This document shows positions 1 to 11,791 of a stretch of 64,000 bases of DNA, piece after piece (within the stretch, counting starts at the first letter, position 1; every line of letters begins with the position of its first letter). Source of the stretch: Neoceratodus forsteri (Eukaryota > Chordata > Ceratodontiformes > Ceratodontidae); contig CM057455.1 of assembly GCA_016271365.2 (NCBI GenBank), forward strand, positions 1,557,660,501 through 1,557,724,500. The letters are read 5' to 3'. The notes beneath the pieces are model-generated. The model saw only the letters and a list, made by a program, of their open reading frames with translations. It was not told the DNA's origin and made no database searches. The translations under genes were made by a program, and so were the position numbers.

Positions 1-569
1 CTAACCCTATGCATTCATATTTTACACACACACACCAATATAATAAATATGTATATAACACATTCTAAGCCATCCACCATAACCTAAACATACACACAGC
101 AAAATAAATTCAATCTAAAAAAAATACAGAAGTATACTGTGTGAAAGTGCCATGGTTTCCAAATCAGCAATGAATGTAATCTACTGAGTCCAAAATATAA
201 TACTTGTACAATTCAGGGCAGTTCAAATTTCAAGTGGGGAGGCAGTAAATTCCCAAACCCAAAGTTTGGTCCCACCAGAAAATATAGGGGGACTACCCCA
301 TCCACACAGTGTTCTGCTCCCACCAGAACTAAATCCAGAGAAATAACTATGAAGTTTGTAAAGGCAGAACTCTCACTCTTGCCTTATACTTAGAGAAATG
401 TCCCTCTTGCATTGCCTGAAAGGACATGTCAGTTACTCCTTTGTATGAGCAATACAGGTTTTGGCACATGATAGGAGTGTAGTTGTCCAGAAACAAGTTT
501 TTATTATAACAAAGGTTTAGTGAAGTGGCCCTGAATCATCAGATGTACACAGTGAAATGAATGTTAAAT
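1..569. other. No gene seen; AT-rich DNA
   Basis: A+T-rich sequence with scattered short A runs and a short CA run near 30. I see no reading frame with a protein-like composition, no RNA gene and no clear repeat boundary. It may be old, unrecognised transposon or intron sequence. Confidence 0.5.
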
Positions 570-850
570 GTCAAAGTGCAAATTTAGGACTGCTACCTGG
601 AAGTACTTTTTCATGGAAAGGGTGGTGGATGGCTGAATAACCTGCCAGAAGAGGTGGTCTGTGCAAAATCAGCAGGGGAATTCAAACATAGGTGGGGCAG
701 ATAATGGCTTGGTAGAGATCAGAAAGGGAGGGGAAAGGGGAAGTGAAGAGCCTTTAAGGATTTCCCATTCAAAATTATATAGGTTGGAATGGGCAGACAC
801 ACTGGATCAAGAGGCCTTTTCCAGCTGGCAGGTTCTGTTACTATATAAGA
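570..850 (+). mobile_element. CR1-like LINE, 3' end fragment
   Basis: Translating across a few frame breaks gives the last part of a CR1-type ORF2: a stretch like FFMERVVDG, then a Pro-Glu-Glu-Val segment and a GEFKH-like segment, matching the C-terminal tail seen in the better copies at 15900 and 51240. It is followed by the usual 3' untranslated end with GGGCAGAC...GGATC...CTTTTCC and a last GTTCTGTTACTAT. Strongly 5' truncated and too decayed to make a protein. Confidence 0.7.
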
Positions 851-3060
851 GATGGGACTTTGCAAGGTAAGAAGAGCACCGTCCATAAATGTTAGCACCT
901 GTTTTATTGCTGAGGGTTTCTGCTTTTTTGTGCTACAATTTATGATGCGAAATGCAATGTATAATTTCATAGTACAGTGTACAAGGGAAAAAAGATTCTG
1001 CTGTATTTATAACCTGTTGTAGAGCTCAGTTTGTGTAGTATTTACCTTTCAAATTGTTCAATAGTCATCACAGAGGACGAACATGTGTATGTAGTTTGTC
1101 ATTCTCAGCCTACCATGGATCAGGTGTACAAGCCCGTCTGACAGGCAGTTCTTCTTGTGGCAAAACCTTGTTAAACTGCCTTACAGAAGGATTTGCATAC
1201 CCAGGATGCACTGCACCGAGACTGAGACTTTAGAGCATTTGTGTGACTTGGAGAGATATACAGAAAACAAATAATTTGGATATTTCTGCTTTCCTAGCAT
1301 CATTTTACTGAGCCTGTGTACTGCTCTTCCTGCAAACTGTCTTGCTGGTATGCTGAGTGCACTAAATCCCTTCTCAAATTGCCTTAATTCCAGACGTTCT
1401 CATATATTCAGACTGGCTACACTAAAATAATGTTTTTACTCACCCATCCAGAAAATGTTCGAGGTATACACCTTTGCAGAGTAAATGCAGTGAATCTAGT
1501 AGGTATAGCCAGAACAAGTGCCATCAGAGTGTGCGTGGTGTGTGGGGGTGGGGGCTTGTAATGACCTGCATCTGCTGCTTTATTTTACAGAATTTATTTG
1601 CCTCCAATATGTGTTTACTCAGTGAGTGATACTATTTTATGTAAACAGATTTCAAAATATAGCTCTTAAAAACATCACAGAGTCCCATATTTTCAACTTG
1701 GCACTGATTGTTAGGCACAGACAACCTATTGCTACACATGCATACTGTAGTCTAGCCTGGCTTCTGTAGCTTTTGCAGACATGTGCAGCAAAATTCCTTT
1801 TCCAGGCTATTCTTTTGTATTAATTTAGTATTCAGTCCGGTGAATTAGATGCAGTATTCAAATTGTGATTGTGGTATGCCATTGAAAAATCTGGTATACC
1901 ACATTAGGCTACATACAGTGTATTGTACTCCTACATACATTTTAAAATATATGACTTTTTTCTAAAAATCTGGCATTCAGAATGGAATATCTGTCATTCA
2001 GAATGGAATGTCGTCATTCAGAAATCGATAGTCTGCTACAGTTGTTGCTGTACTCAGAATATAACATGAACATAAAATTGAAGCCATACCTTTATTTCAC
2101 AGAGAGATAATGTTGTGTTCTGCAGAGTTTATAAGCTGGCTGAAATAACTTTTTAAAACTCAAGGGGCTGAAGTTTCGAAAAGTCTTGCTCTTTGCAGAG
2201 CAAAACCTGCATCTAAAGTTTAAAGTATTTCTCAGGAAGATTAATGTCACCTTACAGTCCAGATCTACCAAATTCATAACTTCCTTACCCTTTCCAATAC
2301 AATTTGGGACTGTGTGGTTCCATTCCTGTTAAAAAAAATACTTCAGAATGTAAGTACATTTTTTTTTTAAAGTGCGATACAAATTGCAAGTTCTTCATAA
2401 AAAATCCTGCTGCCAACGGTTGGAATTGCTAAGTTTGCTAGGAAAAGGTAGCATAATCAGAAGCCCTCCCCCATGTCTAACTCTGGAAAAATGATTCTAA
2501 CCAAAGTTATGAGGAGCCCCATCATGGCACTTGAGCCTTGTCTTTAAAGAACAGCACTATCATTCCTCACACCTGGTCTCAGGCCTTGAATCTGACTGCA
2601 TTGACTGTTACAATATTTGCGTTTAATAACTTATTTAGCTTTGATATCTGTATATCTTGTTGTTTTTATGTTCATTAGTTTATTTAGCTAACCGGACAGA
2701 CACACTGGAACGTGGTTCCTTTTTCAAGGGTGATTCATGTCTAAAACATATACATAATGGCATATGTCCTCTGTGTCTTGGTTTGATTGCAATGTCACCT
2801 TTTGACCAGGTCAGTCTTGTAAGAGAGATTTATGTCTCAATTGGGTCCTTTGCTAGGATAAATAAAGACTGTTGTTATCATCATTTAATGCAAATGTGAT
2901 TATAGCATTTGTAATTTAATTACAAATATGTCTTGGACTGCAGTCCCACATGACATTACATTTTGAAGATGGCTGTGACTCCCAACACCATAATCTCTAT
3001 GGTGAGACATATAATACTGGGTGTAATTCACCGAATGGGTGTTTGGGGCTTCATTGTCAG
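851..3060. other. No gene seen
   Basis: About 2.2 kb of A+T-rich DNA without a convincing coding frame. The only local structure I noticed is a short imperfect tandem repeat at 1971-2030. The open frames here are short and low in complexity, so I treat them as chance. Confidence 0.5.
1971..2030. repeat. Short tandem repeat, about 20-21 bp, 3 units
   Basis: The motif GTCATTCAGAATGGAAT recurs three times with a period of 20-21 bases, the last unit partial. No coding meaning is apparent. Confidence 0.7.
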
Positions 3061-3084
3061 AGAAATAATGCCCCAGAAGCTGTT

Positions 3085-3330
3085 TAGTAAATTGTTTTAT
3101 TTATTTATTTATTAATTAAAATGTTTCACCAGGAAGGCACACTGAGCACCGAGTCGCTTATCTCCTTGTGCGACCTGGGGGGGAGGGGTACAATTGGAAT
3201 GAGGCAGTAAACATTCAAGTTACAAAATCAACATTAACATGCAGTTGTAAGGCAGGTGCTACAAACAGTGTTACAACAGTGTTGTGCATAACATGTAGAA
3301 AGAGTGGACAATAATGAGCTCCAGGTTAAT
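3085..3330 (-). mobile_element. LINE 3' end with TTTA-repeat tail
   Basis: Read on the minus strand, a 3' untranslated region ends in CCTGGTGAAACATTTTAATT followed by an (AAAT/ATAA)n tail. The same arrangement (tail, then a TGTTTYACC-AGG-like block on the plus strand) is seen at 7595, 39925 and 47022, all in the same orientation. Retroelements of the L2/Rex1-like groups often end in such short tandem tails. No coding part remains here. Confidence 0.55.
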
Positions 3331-3455
3331 AAGTAAACAAGTGCTTAGGTGAAAGAAAAAGGGGAAAGAGGAATTGTACCCAATATACTCTAAAAAGGTG
3401 TCAGTGCTGTGGTTATGTCATGACACTTGAAAATGTGAGTATTTTCAAATTTAGG

Positions 3456-3801
3456 ATTCAATGGCCTATGTAGCCAGTATGAAGTTATGCTTGTGCAACT
3501 GTGTTATTTGGTTTTGGCTGTTTGTTGCTGTCTATTCCAGAGGAATTATCACCCTATGGGGTACGAACGCAAGGAACCCTCGAAGAGAGTTCCACCCCAG
3601 AGGTGCTACAGGACGATTCCCTTGGCTAAAAGTAACTTAGGAAGGATGCCAATGAGAGAGGCAATGCTGCTGGAGGAGGAGGGGAGGATGGTGGGGCAAA
3701 GAAAAACTGCTTGAGAGAGAGGCTCAGAGGAACTGCTTATATAGCACAGGAAGGGGGAGTGGCTGACTGGTTGTCTACTGAACTACAGGCATAGCCTTCC
3801 A
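3456..3801. repeat. 346-bp repeat unit, internally deleted copy of the next element
   Basis: This unit starts ATTCAATGGCCTA and ends CATAGCCTTCCA. Its left part (about 190 bp) is repeated at 3802-3998, and its right part (from GAAAAACTGC at 3701) is repeated at 7284-7386. The simplest reading is a short copy of the 3.6-kb element that follows it directly, with the middle missing. The right part contains CTTATATAG, which could be a TATA box, followed by a GGAAGGGGGAGTGG block. The class is not certain. Confidence 0.55.
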
Positions 3802-6800
3802 ATTCAATGGCCTACACAGCCAGTATGATGTTATGCTTGTGCAACTGTATTATTTGGTTTTGGCCAATCGCGCTCTCTATTCCAGAGGAATTACCATCCT
3901 GTAGGGGTACAAAAGGCAAGGAACCCTCAAAGAGAGTTCCACCCCAGAGTGCCAGGGGATGATTCCCTTGGCTAGAGGTACCTTAGGAAGGATCCCCAAA
4001 AAGAAATGTAGTAGTACAAAAGCACGTTAGCAATCAGTAGCTGTGAGGTACAGCAGTAGATAAGGCACCAGGCAGCTTGATAACATAACGAGATGCACAG
4101 GTCAGCAATGGCATGAGCACGATGGTTGTGCTAGAGATTGAGGTTATGACCTGAGGCATGGAGGAGTGAGAGAAAAAACCCTTTGAGGAGAAAATCTCGG
4201 GGGATCCAAGGCGTAGGTCGCCTTCCCTACAGACATGGGATGTTTATTTTGTGACGGCTCTGCTGCTGCAATTTAGAAACCCAATTAAAGGGGGTGAAAA
4301 TATTCCAATTTGGAGGAAAGCTGTCTCTCAAGCCCTCTAAGGGGAATGCCGTGGAAGGTTGCAAGAGTGCTTTGCAACATCGGGGGCAACCAAGGCGAGA
4401 GGAGGAGAGAAATGATTGTTGAGGCACTCACCTAGCCTACTTGCCCTAAAAACAAACCAGGTGAACCAGAGGCAGTCATAGGGAGAATGTGGTGAAGGTG
4501 CCTTGCTAGTAGAATACTAGAGCCAAAGAAGATCACTGTAACCACCCTTCATGTAAAAGACAAACCTTCTAAAAAGAAAAAAAACAAAATGTCAGAGTCC
4601 ACAATAAAATTTTTTTTTTTTTTTCTCTCTCTCCTTTCTGGGATACTCTGCTCTGTCCTATTCTCACTAATGGTATCAGTCTGTTGCAACAGCACTCACT
4701 CTATTCTCAATCTTGCAAGTATATGATAATATTCTCAGGCTGGCCACCTGCAGAAATAATTATCGTTTCTGTTTGTTTTGCTCTCTGTTTCTTCTGGTGT
4801 TTCTCTGATATGTTTTTTTTTTGGTTTGTCCCCCCAAGGATATTCAAAACTTAATCTTGAACACAATTTGTTTTAAAATGATAAAAGAATAAATAAAAAG
4901 ACGTCTGATTTGATAGGAATATCGGGTCTGTGAAACCAGCAACAGAATTGTAATATTTCTTTTTTTTCTTGTGTGAAACCCGAATGGTCTGGATTTCTGT
5001 TCAAGGCAACTAGTGTGACTGTTGTTTGTCCAGCTAAAAGGGAAAGAAAAATTCATATTTTACAAAAGTCCTCCTCAAGCTAGGGAACGCTCCGATACTT
5101 TAAAGGAGTCACCGGAGTTTGTTTTGCCTGTTTGCGTAAACTTGGGGAATATTATAAAAAACAAAAGTACTACTGCGTTCTCAATTAATTTATGGGTACT
5201 CGGCTGAAAGAAAACAAAAACGCCACCAACAGCTGATATATTTGTGTGGTCAGTGTAATTAGTCTGCTGCTGAATCCTGTAAAATTTAATATGTTCACGT
5301 CATCACAGATGGCTTTGTATTTCCTCTATGCCTTTCTCGAAGGTGTACGCATCGGTCGAAGTCATTTACGCTCCGTAAAACATTATAACTAAGACCTCTT
5401 CTAAATTAGAGGTATGCTAGGACTCTGGAAAACTTCGATTTAGTCTAATGTGGAAATAATAAACTTTGGTGGTGGAAGTCACAACGAAATAAAGAAGTGG
5501 TACTTCAGCTCACCGACGGTACAGTCTGCTTTGCCTGCAGCCTTTCTTAGAGCTGGCCGGCCATTCTCTAAAGATATTTATAGGGTCATGTCAGGGGAGG
5601 TGCTTCCCATGAACTAAAGAAATTATTTTATTCTAGGTTCCTTAAAAGATGAAATGACAAGGATGCAAAGATTATTTTATGTATGAGAAGTTATAATGCT
5701 GTATAAAAAGTTATAAAATAACTGTTAAAAAGTAAAATTGTTTGTTGTAAAAGTATAGGGGAGGAGTTTGACCGTCACATGATCTTTAGCATGTATATAT
5801 TCAGTGAGCCTAGCCTTAAAGAGATCAGATGATTTGTGAGGTTCAGATGCATGCTGACCTCTGAGAAAGAACTACACTAGCTATTCTAGTGTTGTTAATT
5901 TATTGTTTTTATGTAATGCATTTTGCTTTTATTTTTTTTTCTTTCGCTGACCAGTTCAAGTGTCCGGCTTAACTCTCTTAATAAAAAAATATTTTTTTTG
6001 AAACCTACAACAAAGTTGAGCAAGCGTCCTCCTTGTTATCCCACACTTCACACTAGTGTTAAATTCTATACCAGGAGCTGCCATCAAGTTTCGAACAGCT
6101 AAAGCCAGGCCCGGAGCGAGGACATTCCCATCTTTGGGCCAGGTGAGAAGGACCCCACCCCAAGTCAGGCACGCTCAACATGCGGACTTGATAGGTGCAG
6201 AGTGAGACCGTTGTCTGCAGGGAGGCCCTGTATCATGGAATAATTATGGCTGGCATGCCCCAGAAAACAGCTGAAGAGGGGCTGAGTGAAGCGTTGAGTG
6301 CTGGGACCCTCATGTAGGTCAGAGATGGTAGTAGCGAGCATTGAGCAATGAATTGCATAAGCAATGAATGGACCTGCATGTAGGTCAATAAGCAGAGTAA
6401 GCAAATGGTCAGCCTGCATGGAGGCCAAAGGAGTAGCAAATATGAATAGTGGGGCAAGCCATCCAGGCATTCAAGGAAGCCAATGAAAGGTGACAAATAC
6501 TATGAGGATTTTGGGCAGTGGAGGCAGGATTAGAACATAAGGTTAGTATGCCACATGGTGCCATGGCTTTCCCAACACCTCTAAGTCCCCCACCATAGGA
6601 AAAATAAGAAAGTGATGGAAGGCGCTCTGACCCACATGCAGATATTAAAACTAGTTTACAGCATCAGAGGTAGCTTAGCTGACCTCCAGAATAAAATAGC
6701 AGGGTACAAAAATAGAGAGCAGCATCTGTATTGAGTAACTATGAGTTATAGGGGCAGAAATTCAATGAACATAGACTGGAGGAAGGCAATGCTCTGAAAG

Positions 6801-7386
6801 CAGCAATTGCTAGGCTGTGCAGTGAAAACCGCAGCAATGAGGTATGTGATATGAGTTTAGGAAGCAGGATTGAGCTGCATGGGCTAGGGCTCAGACTGAG
6901 CCTGAACCAGGTGAAAACAATTAAGGTGCATAGCATGGAGAGCAGTAGCAGGAAAGCAGCTTGAGCCAAAACTCACAGATAATGATTGCAGTTGCCTTGT
7001 GAGTAAATGGGAGCAAGTAGCATGAACTCTGGATTAGCAATGTACAAGGAATTTAGAAACAGAAGCCCCCCCAAAAGAAAGCAATAACAAAAGACACACA
7101 AACACAGAAGAACAGGGAACAGGCAACACAAGAAGCACACAGCCAGAGGCAAACGGTACAAATCAAACACAGGAGAACAGACAACAGAAGTCCTGCAGAA
7201 ACAAGCAGAGGCCAAAACACAGCAAGAGGGGGGCAGGCCACAGCAGCTGCAAAGGACAGACCGACAGATCCTCTGGCTACAAAGAAAAAGTGCTTGAAAG
7301 AGGCTCAGAGGAACTGCTTATAGAGGACAGGAAGGGGGAATGGCTGGCTGCTTGTTCAATGAACTACAGGCATAGCCTTCCAGTTG
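3802..7386. mobile_element. Candidate non-autonomous element, 3.6 kb, class unknown
   Basis: It is bounded by the two halves of the 346-bp unit described at 3456-3801: left half at 3802-3998, right half at 7284-7386. The interior has no recognisable gag, pol or transposase. From 6300 to 6450 a degenerate CCTGCATGTAGGTCA motif recurs, and from 7040 to 7260 the DNA is purine-rich on the plus strand. A separate LTR-like block sits at 5588-6050. The open frames inside are short and of biased composition, so I do not call genes. It could be a large non-autonomous LTR element or two unrelated repeats placed by chance. Confidence 0.35.
5588..6050 (+). repeat. Possible solo LTR
   Basis: About 460 bp beginning TGTCAGGGG and ending CTTCACA (TG...CA ends). 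It has a TATA-like GTATATATTC near 5800 and an AATAAA polyadenylation signal near 5980, followed by a T-rich run. This order of signals is typical of LTRs. I could not find a convincing target-site duplication, and no second LTR or internal gene is visible, so the call is tentative. Confidence 0.3.
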
Positions 7387-7594
7387 TCAGTTTTTTTTCA
7401 TTTTTTTTAAATCAAATTTTTTGACATTGCCATGGGAGGTAGGTGACTGTGACCTCCCTGGGGGTGACATCGGGATGGAGTGGAAGTTGCTTGATCAGTG
7501 TGCAGGTTCAGTGCTGTATTGGTGCTAGGAAACACACAAAGCCCACCACCCATTTGGAATTTGGGATGTATAGATTTAGGCCCCCAAAATATGG

Positions 7595-7900
7595 AGATCT
7601 AAATTTATTTATTTATTTAAAATGTTTTACCTAGAAAGACATAGTGAGCTGATACCAGCTCATTTCCAGATGTGTCATGGGGAAAGGGGAGCAGGGAGTA
7701 ACAAAACATCAAGCATTAATGTATCAATGCAAGGTGAAGTTCACTATTAACATAAACTGAAATAACTAGGTGTCAAGTAATATAAATAGAGTCAATGCAG
7801 AAAAAAACAGGTGCACACTAAATATTCAAGGAAAATACAAGGTGCAGACTAAAATAATTTGCACAGTAATAAAAGCAAACAATTTAGTGCACGTTGAAAA
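7595..7900 (-). mobile_element. LINE 3' end with ATTT-repeat tail
   Basis: On the plus strand, ATTTATTTATTTA is followed by AAAATGTTTTACCTAG and about 250 bp of A-rich sequence. This parallels the tail block at 3085-3330 and is in the same orientation, so it is probably the 3' end of a related minus-strand LINE. No coding part is visible. Confidence 0.5.
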
Positions 7901-7999
7901 AGGGGGGTGGGGGTGTCACTAGAGAGCCTAACTGAACTGGTAGGGAGTTAGGAGCAAAGTTATTCAAATCCAGCAAATAATTTTCAGAATGTTGTACCC

Positions 8000-9030
8000 T
8001 TGGGAACTTATGGTGATGTAATAAGCTCTATGCAGCATCCTGAAGTAGCTCCTGATTCACCAGTCCTTAATTTACCTCCAACATTGTACAACGTTAACCT
8101 AGATACCATTGAAAACATAGAAAAGAGTCACCTGCATCATGAGGAGGGCTGTGAAATCAAGGAGTGGGCACAGCCTCTGGATGGTGATGGATCAGGAGCT
8201 GAGAACTATCTGATTCGGCTCTTCTGAAGCCTTGAGCATGCTGGTGACATGGGCACTTTCCCCAATGAAGCTAAAATGGACACAGAAGAAAGGCCACAAA
8301 TTTGATATTCTACTCCGAGAGCTGCAAGCGATCCATGCTGATTTAAAGGACTTTAAAACTATGAAAGAGCAGGTCAAGCAGCTGGTGGTCCATGCAGAAG
8401 AGACGGACTGCCAAGTCAGTGCAACCGATGAAGGAGGTATTCAGCATGCCCACAGGGCATTACAGCCAAAACCAGCTTCACCGAAACAGCACCACAGGTC
8501 AATCATTGTACACTTCCACAGATATGCCACAAAAGAGGAGCTATTATGCAAAGCATGACAGAAGAAACATTTATAGTGGTAGCACTTTAGGATTTTTGTA
8601 GACTATGACTATCCCACAAAAAAGATGCAACTTCAAAGAGGCTATTTTCCCCAACTCCATATCCTACATAAAACACACCTTCACTTTAAATCTCTCTACT
8701 CTGCTAAACTCATTGTCCCGTACACAGATGACCAGTGTGCATATGACACAACTCAAGATGCTCAGCGAGAAGTGCTCGAGAGAGGCTTTGATGTCCTACT
8801 CTTCCAGACCACAGCGAATCTCAGCGATCAACCTTCTTGGTGCAGTGGCAGTGCCAGCTCTCTTCATTCGCATGTAAGCAGCAGTCATGGAAGCCATGTC
8901 GAAGATCATTGAAAAACTGCAGGAGCTTACTAAAGCATGACCCGAGACTTCTCACATTGGAGATGTTACTGCCTCATTTATTAGGACTGGTACCAGGGAA
9001 GGATGAGGTGGGAGGAGCAATAAACTAGTA
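8000..9030 (+). pseudogene. L1-like LINE ORF1 remnant
   Basis: Three frames together resemble L1-clade ORF1, an RNA-binding chaperone. First comes an acidic N-terminal part (8000-8220), then a charged helix-rich stretch with heptad-like spacing of L, I and V (8290-8400, likely coiled coil). Next is a segment containing IIVHFHRYATKEELL (8495-8550), which matches the start of the RRM-type nucleic-acid-binding domain of L1 ORF1, and then a QKRCNFKEA-like segment (8615-8645) typical of its C-terminal part. At least two frame changes and a stop at the end of GSTLGFL break it. An ORF2 endonuclease start follows at 9640 on the same strand. Confidence 0.6.
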
Positions 9031-9639
9031 GTGCCTTGGGATGGGGGGGTGCAGCAATTCTGGAGGTAAACACTGTGTGGATGGCCAAGAACTACACACT
9101 CACCTGGTACAAGCATAAGTTGAAAAGTGACCCAACATCAGCTACACTATGGTTGCAGTGGGTTGAGGGGTGGACCGACCATGGAGTTGACCACTCTATC
9201 TACCTCCTAGAACTCTCTTTACAAGTGCTAGCTCTATCATGCTTGGTGACAATAATTGCTATTTCTCTGGCTAGCCAGCCTAGCCTGTCACCTGAGTTCT
9301 GGAACATGTATCTCAGCCATGGAAACCCTACCACCATTGCCAGATGAAGCATTGTAATACACCCCTTTTGTAGAGAATACCTCCTATATATAATCTACCA
9401 TTTTACATGCTGCTGCTTCTCCTCCCATCCCCTGGCACGTCACTCCCTTTTCTGATTCCAGTGATAATGCTTGTGGCTCCATACAAGTATTTGCTTTGTT
9501 GCTGCTCACCTCCCTGTTGAGCCTTCACCCACTTCTCTTCCCCTTCTTGTAATCCTAGAGCTGCGTTTTTCCAGACAAAACAATCTACCACATCCTAGTC
9601 TGCCTGACAAGTCCAAATTGGGCTTTATATGTTTTACTG

Positions 9640-9955
9640 CTCTATGATGACATCACACTTCTAATACTCTCTCAGAACATTAATGGCCTATGTCACCTGG
9701 TAAACTGGGAAGAAATCATCTAGGGATTAAAAATACAATGACTGCACCTCCTTCTCCTGCAGAAGACACAGCTAAGCTCCCTCGAGCATCAGAAGCTCCT
9801 GAAATTTGAGTTTCAACACATTACAGAACACACCTACCGTAATGAACAGTGGAGAGGTAGTTATTATGGTTCCTAAGCATTAGCCCTTCAAATTGATTTC
9901 CTCTTACTCCAGCAGAGAGGGGAGTCTGGCCATAAATAGTGTCTCCTTCTACATA
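9640..9955 (+). pseudogene. L1-like LINE ORF2, endonuclease N-terminus
   Basis: The translation gives ILSQNINGL (about 9670), matching the opening N-x-N-G-L block of the apurinic-type endonuclease that nicks target DNA in L1-clade LINEs. After a frame change come LLLQKTQLSSLEHQKLL and a HITEHTYR stretch, where the family has its Q-E-T metal-binding block (here QKT, so the acidic residue looks replaced). The frame is broken, and the sequence stops where the minus-strand CR1 begins at about 9953, so the rest of ORF2 is missing or displaced. Confidence 0.6.
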
Positions 9956-10603
9956 GAAACACACATAGAAACATAGACTTTGATGGCAAATAAGGACTGC
10001 TTGGCCCACCCAGTCTGCCCATTTCCCTACCTATTTGATGAGCAGCAGATTCTAGTTAACTAATGGCCTACTTCCTCCTACCCCCCACTATATTTGCCTT
10101 ATGTCTGTCCCATGCATTCTTGAATTTCCCCACTGTTTTTGACCCCACAACCTTCTCAGGAAGGCCGTTCCATGCATCCTCTGTGAAAAAATACTTCCTC
10201 ACATTGCTCCTGAGCCTTCCCCACCTCTGTCTTCAGAATGTGCCCCCTTGTTCTTGCACATCTCTTTTTCTAAAAGATGCTCCCCTCTTGGACTTTGCTG
10301 ATTCCCTTGAGGTACTTGAAAGTTTCTATCATTTCCTCATTCTCCCTCCCTTCCTCTAGGGTATACATATTAAGCTTCTTTAGTTTCTCTTCATATGGTT
10401 TCTGGTGCAGAGTCTGCACCATTTTAGTTGCCCTCCTCTGGACTGCCTTCATCCTGTCTATGTCCTTGGAGAGATGGGATCTCCAGAACTGCACACAGTA
10501 CTCCAAATGTGGTCTCACCAACTGTCTGTACAGAGGTATGGCAACTTTCTGTTTTCTACTGTTGGTGCCTCTCCTTATGCATCCCAGTATCCCCCAGCCC
10601 TCC

Positions 10604-11190
10604 TTACTGCCTTCTCACATTACTTGCCTACCTTGAGGTCATCTGATATGACTACCCCCAGGTCCCTTTCCATTTTTGTTGACGTTAATACCCCTCCCCC
10701 CATTGTGTACTCTTCCCTTGGGTATTTGTTTCCCAGGTGCATTACTTTGCACTTCTTTGCATTGAATTTAAGCTGCTATACTTTTGACAATTCCTCCAAC
10801 CTTGCCAAGTCCCTTCTCATCCTTTCCACCACCTCCTGTGTATTAACCCTCTTAAAGATCTTTGTGTCATCTGCAAAGAGGCATACTTTTTCTTACTTAC
10901 TGCCTTCTCACACTGCCTGCCTACCTTTAGGTCATCTGATATGGCTACCCCCGGGTCCCTTTCCATTTTTGTTGTTATTAGTACCTCTCCCCAATTGTGT
11001 ACTCTTCCCCAGGTTTTTATTTCCCAGGTGCATTACTTTGCACTTCTTTGCATTGAACCTAAGCTGCCATACTTTTGACCATTCCTCCAACCTTGCCAAG
11101 TCCCTTCTCATCCTTTCCAACCCTCCCTTGTGTATCAACCCTGTTGTAGATCTTTGCAGATGTTTGTGTCATCTGCAGAGAGGCATACTT
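10604..11190 (-). repeat. 293-bp tandem duplication inside the CR1 RT
   Basis: The stretch from TTACTGCCTTCTCACA at 10604 recurs from 10897. Both copies carry the FADD-region blocks, so the RT palm is encoded twice. The two copies differ at many positions and by small indels, by eye roughly one in ten bases. The duplication is therefore old, or arose by joining two related templates. Confidence 0.85.
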
Positions 11191-11631
11191 TTCATTCCAG
11201 TCCTTCTGCAATGTCACTTATAAAGACATTAAAGAGGACCGGCCCCAATACTGAAACCTGGGTACCCGCCAGTAACCCCCCTTTCTTCGAAGTGGACTCC
11301 ATTTACTATTGTCCTCTGTGTCCTATTGTCCAGCCAGTTTTTCACCCAGGCTACCACCCTGGTACCCACTCCCAGGCTGGCTAACTTGTTTATTAATCTT
11401 TTGTTTGGGACTGTGTCAAATACCTTGCTACAGTGTAGGTAGGCCATGTCCACAGCCCCTCCCTGGTCTACTACTTTGGTCACCCAGTCAAAGAAATCTA
11501 TTGGATTAATCTGACATGACCTTCCCACTGTGAATCCATGCTGCCTTGGGTCCTGTGCCCTGCTGGCCTCTAAGTACTCAATAATTTTTTCTTTCAGAAG
11601 TGATTCCATCATTTTCCCTACCACTGAGGTC

Positions 11632-11791
11632 AAACTAGATCAAATCGAATCAATTTATTGGAAAGCAAATTGAGAGTAAACTCTTTTTTACAATTGCATC
11701 CTGAATTGAGCAATTAAAACATCATATGTTATAAACAAATTACAATGACATGTGAACACACACAGACAATTTGTCAGATTTTACAATTTAA
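11632..11791 (-). mobile_element. Short insert in CR1, probable LINE/SINE 3' end
   Basis: The CR1 sequence is continuous on both sides when compared with the copy at 49530; the intervening ~160 bp is unrelated. On the minus strand it ends CCAATAAATTGATTCGATTT, which looks like a retroelement tail. A clear target duplication is not visible. Confidence 0.6.

Noticed and set aside
5022..5207. 61-codon plus-strand frame
   Set aside because: Short, no domain, no context, in A+T-rich DNA.
9036..9347. 103-codon frame between L1-like ORF1 and ORF2
   Set aside because: No similarity to a known LINE protein block and hydrophobic composition looks accidental; it is probably the spacer of the L1-like element.
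10405..11223. 272-codon plus-strand open frame
   Set aside because: It is antisense to the CR1 reverse transcriptase and repeats itself because of the 293-bp duplication; the sense strand carries the RT blocks.
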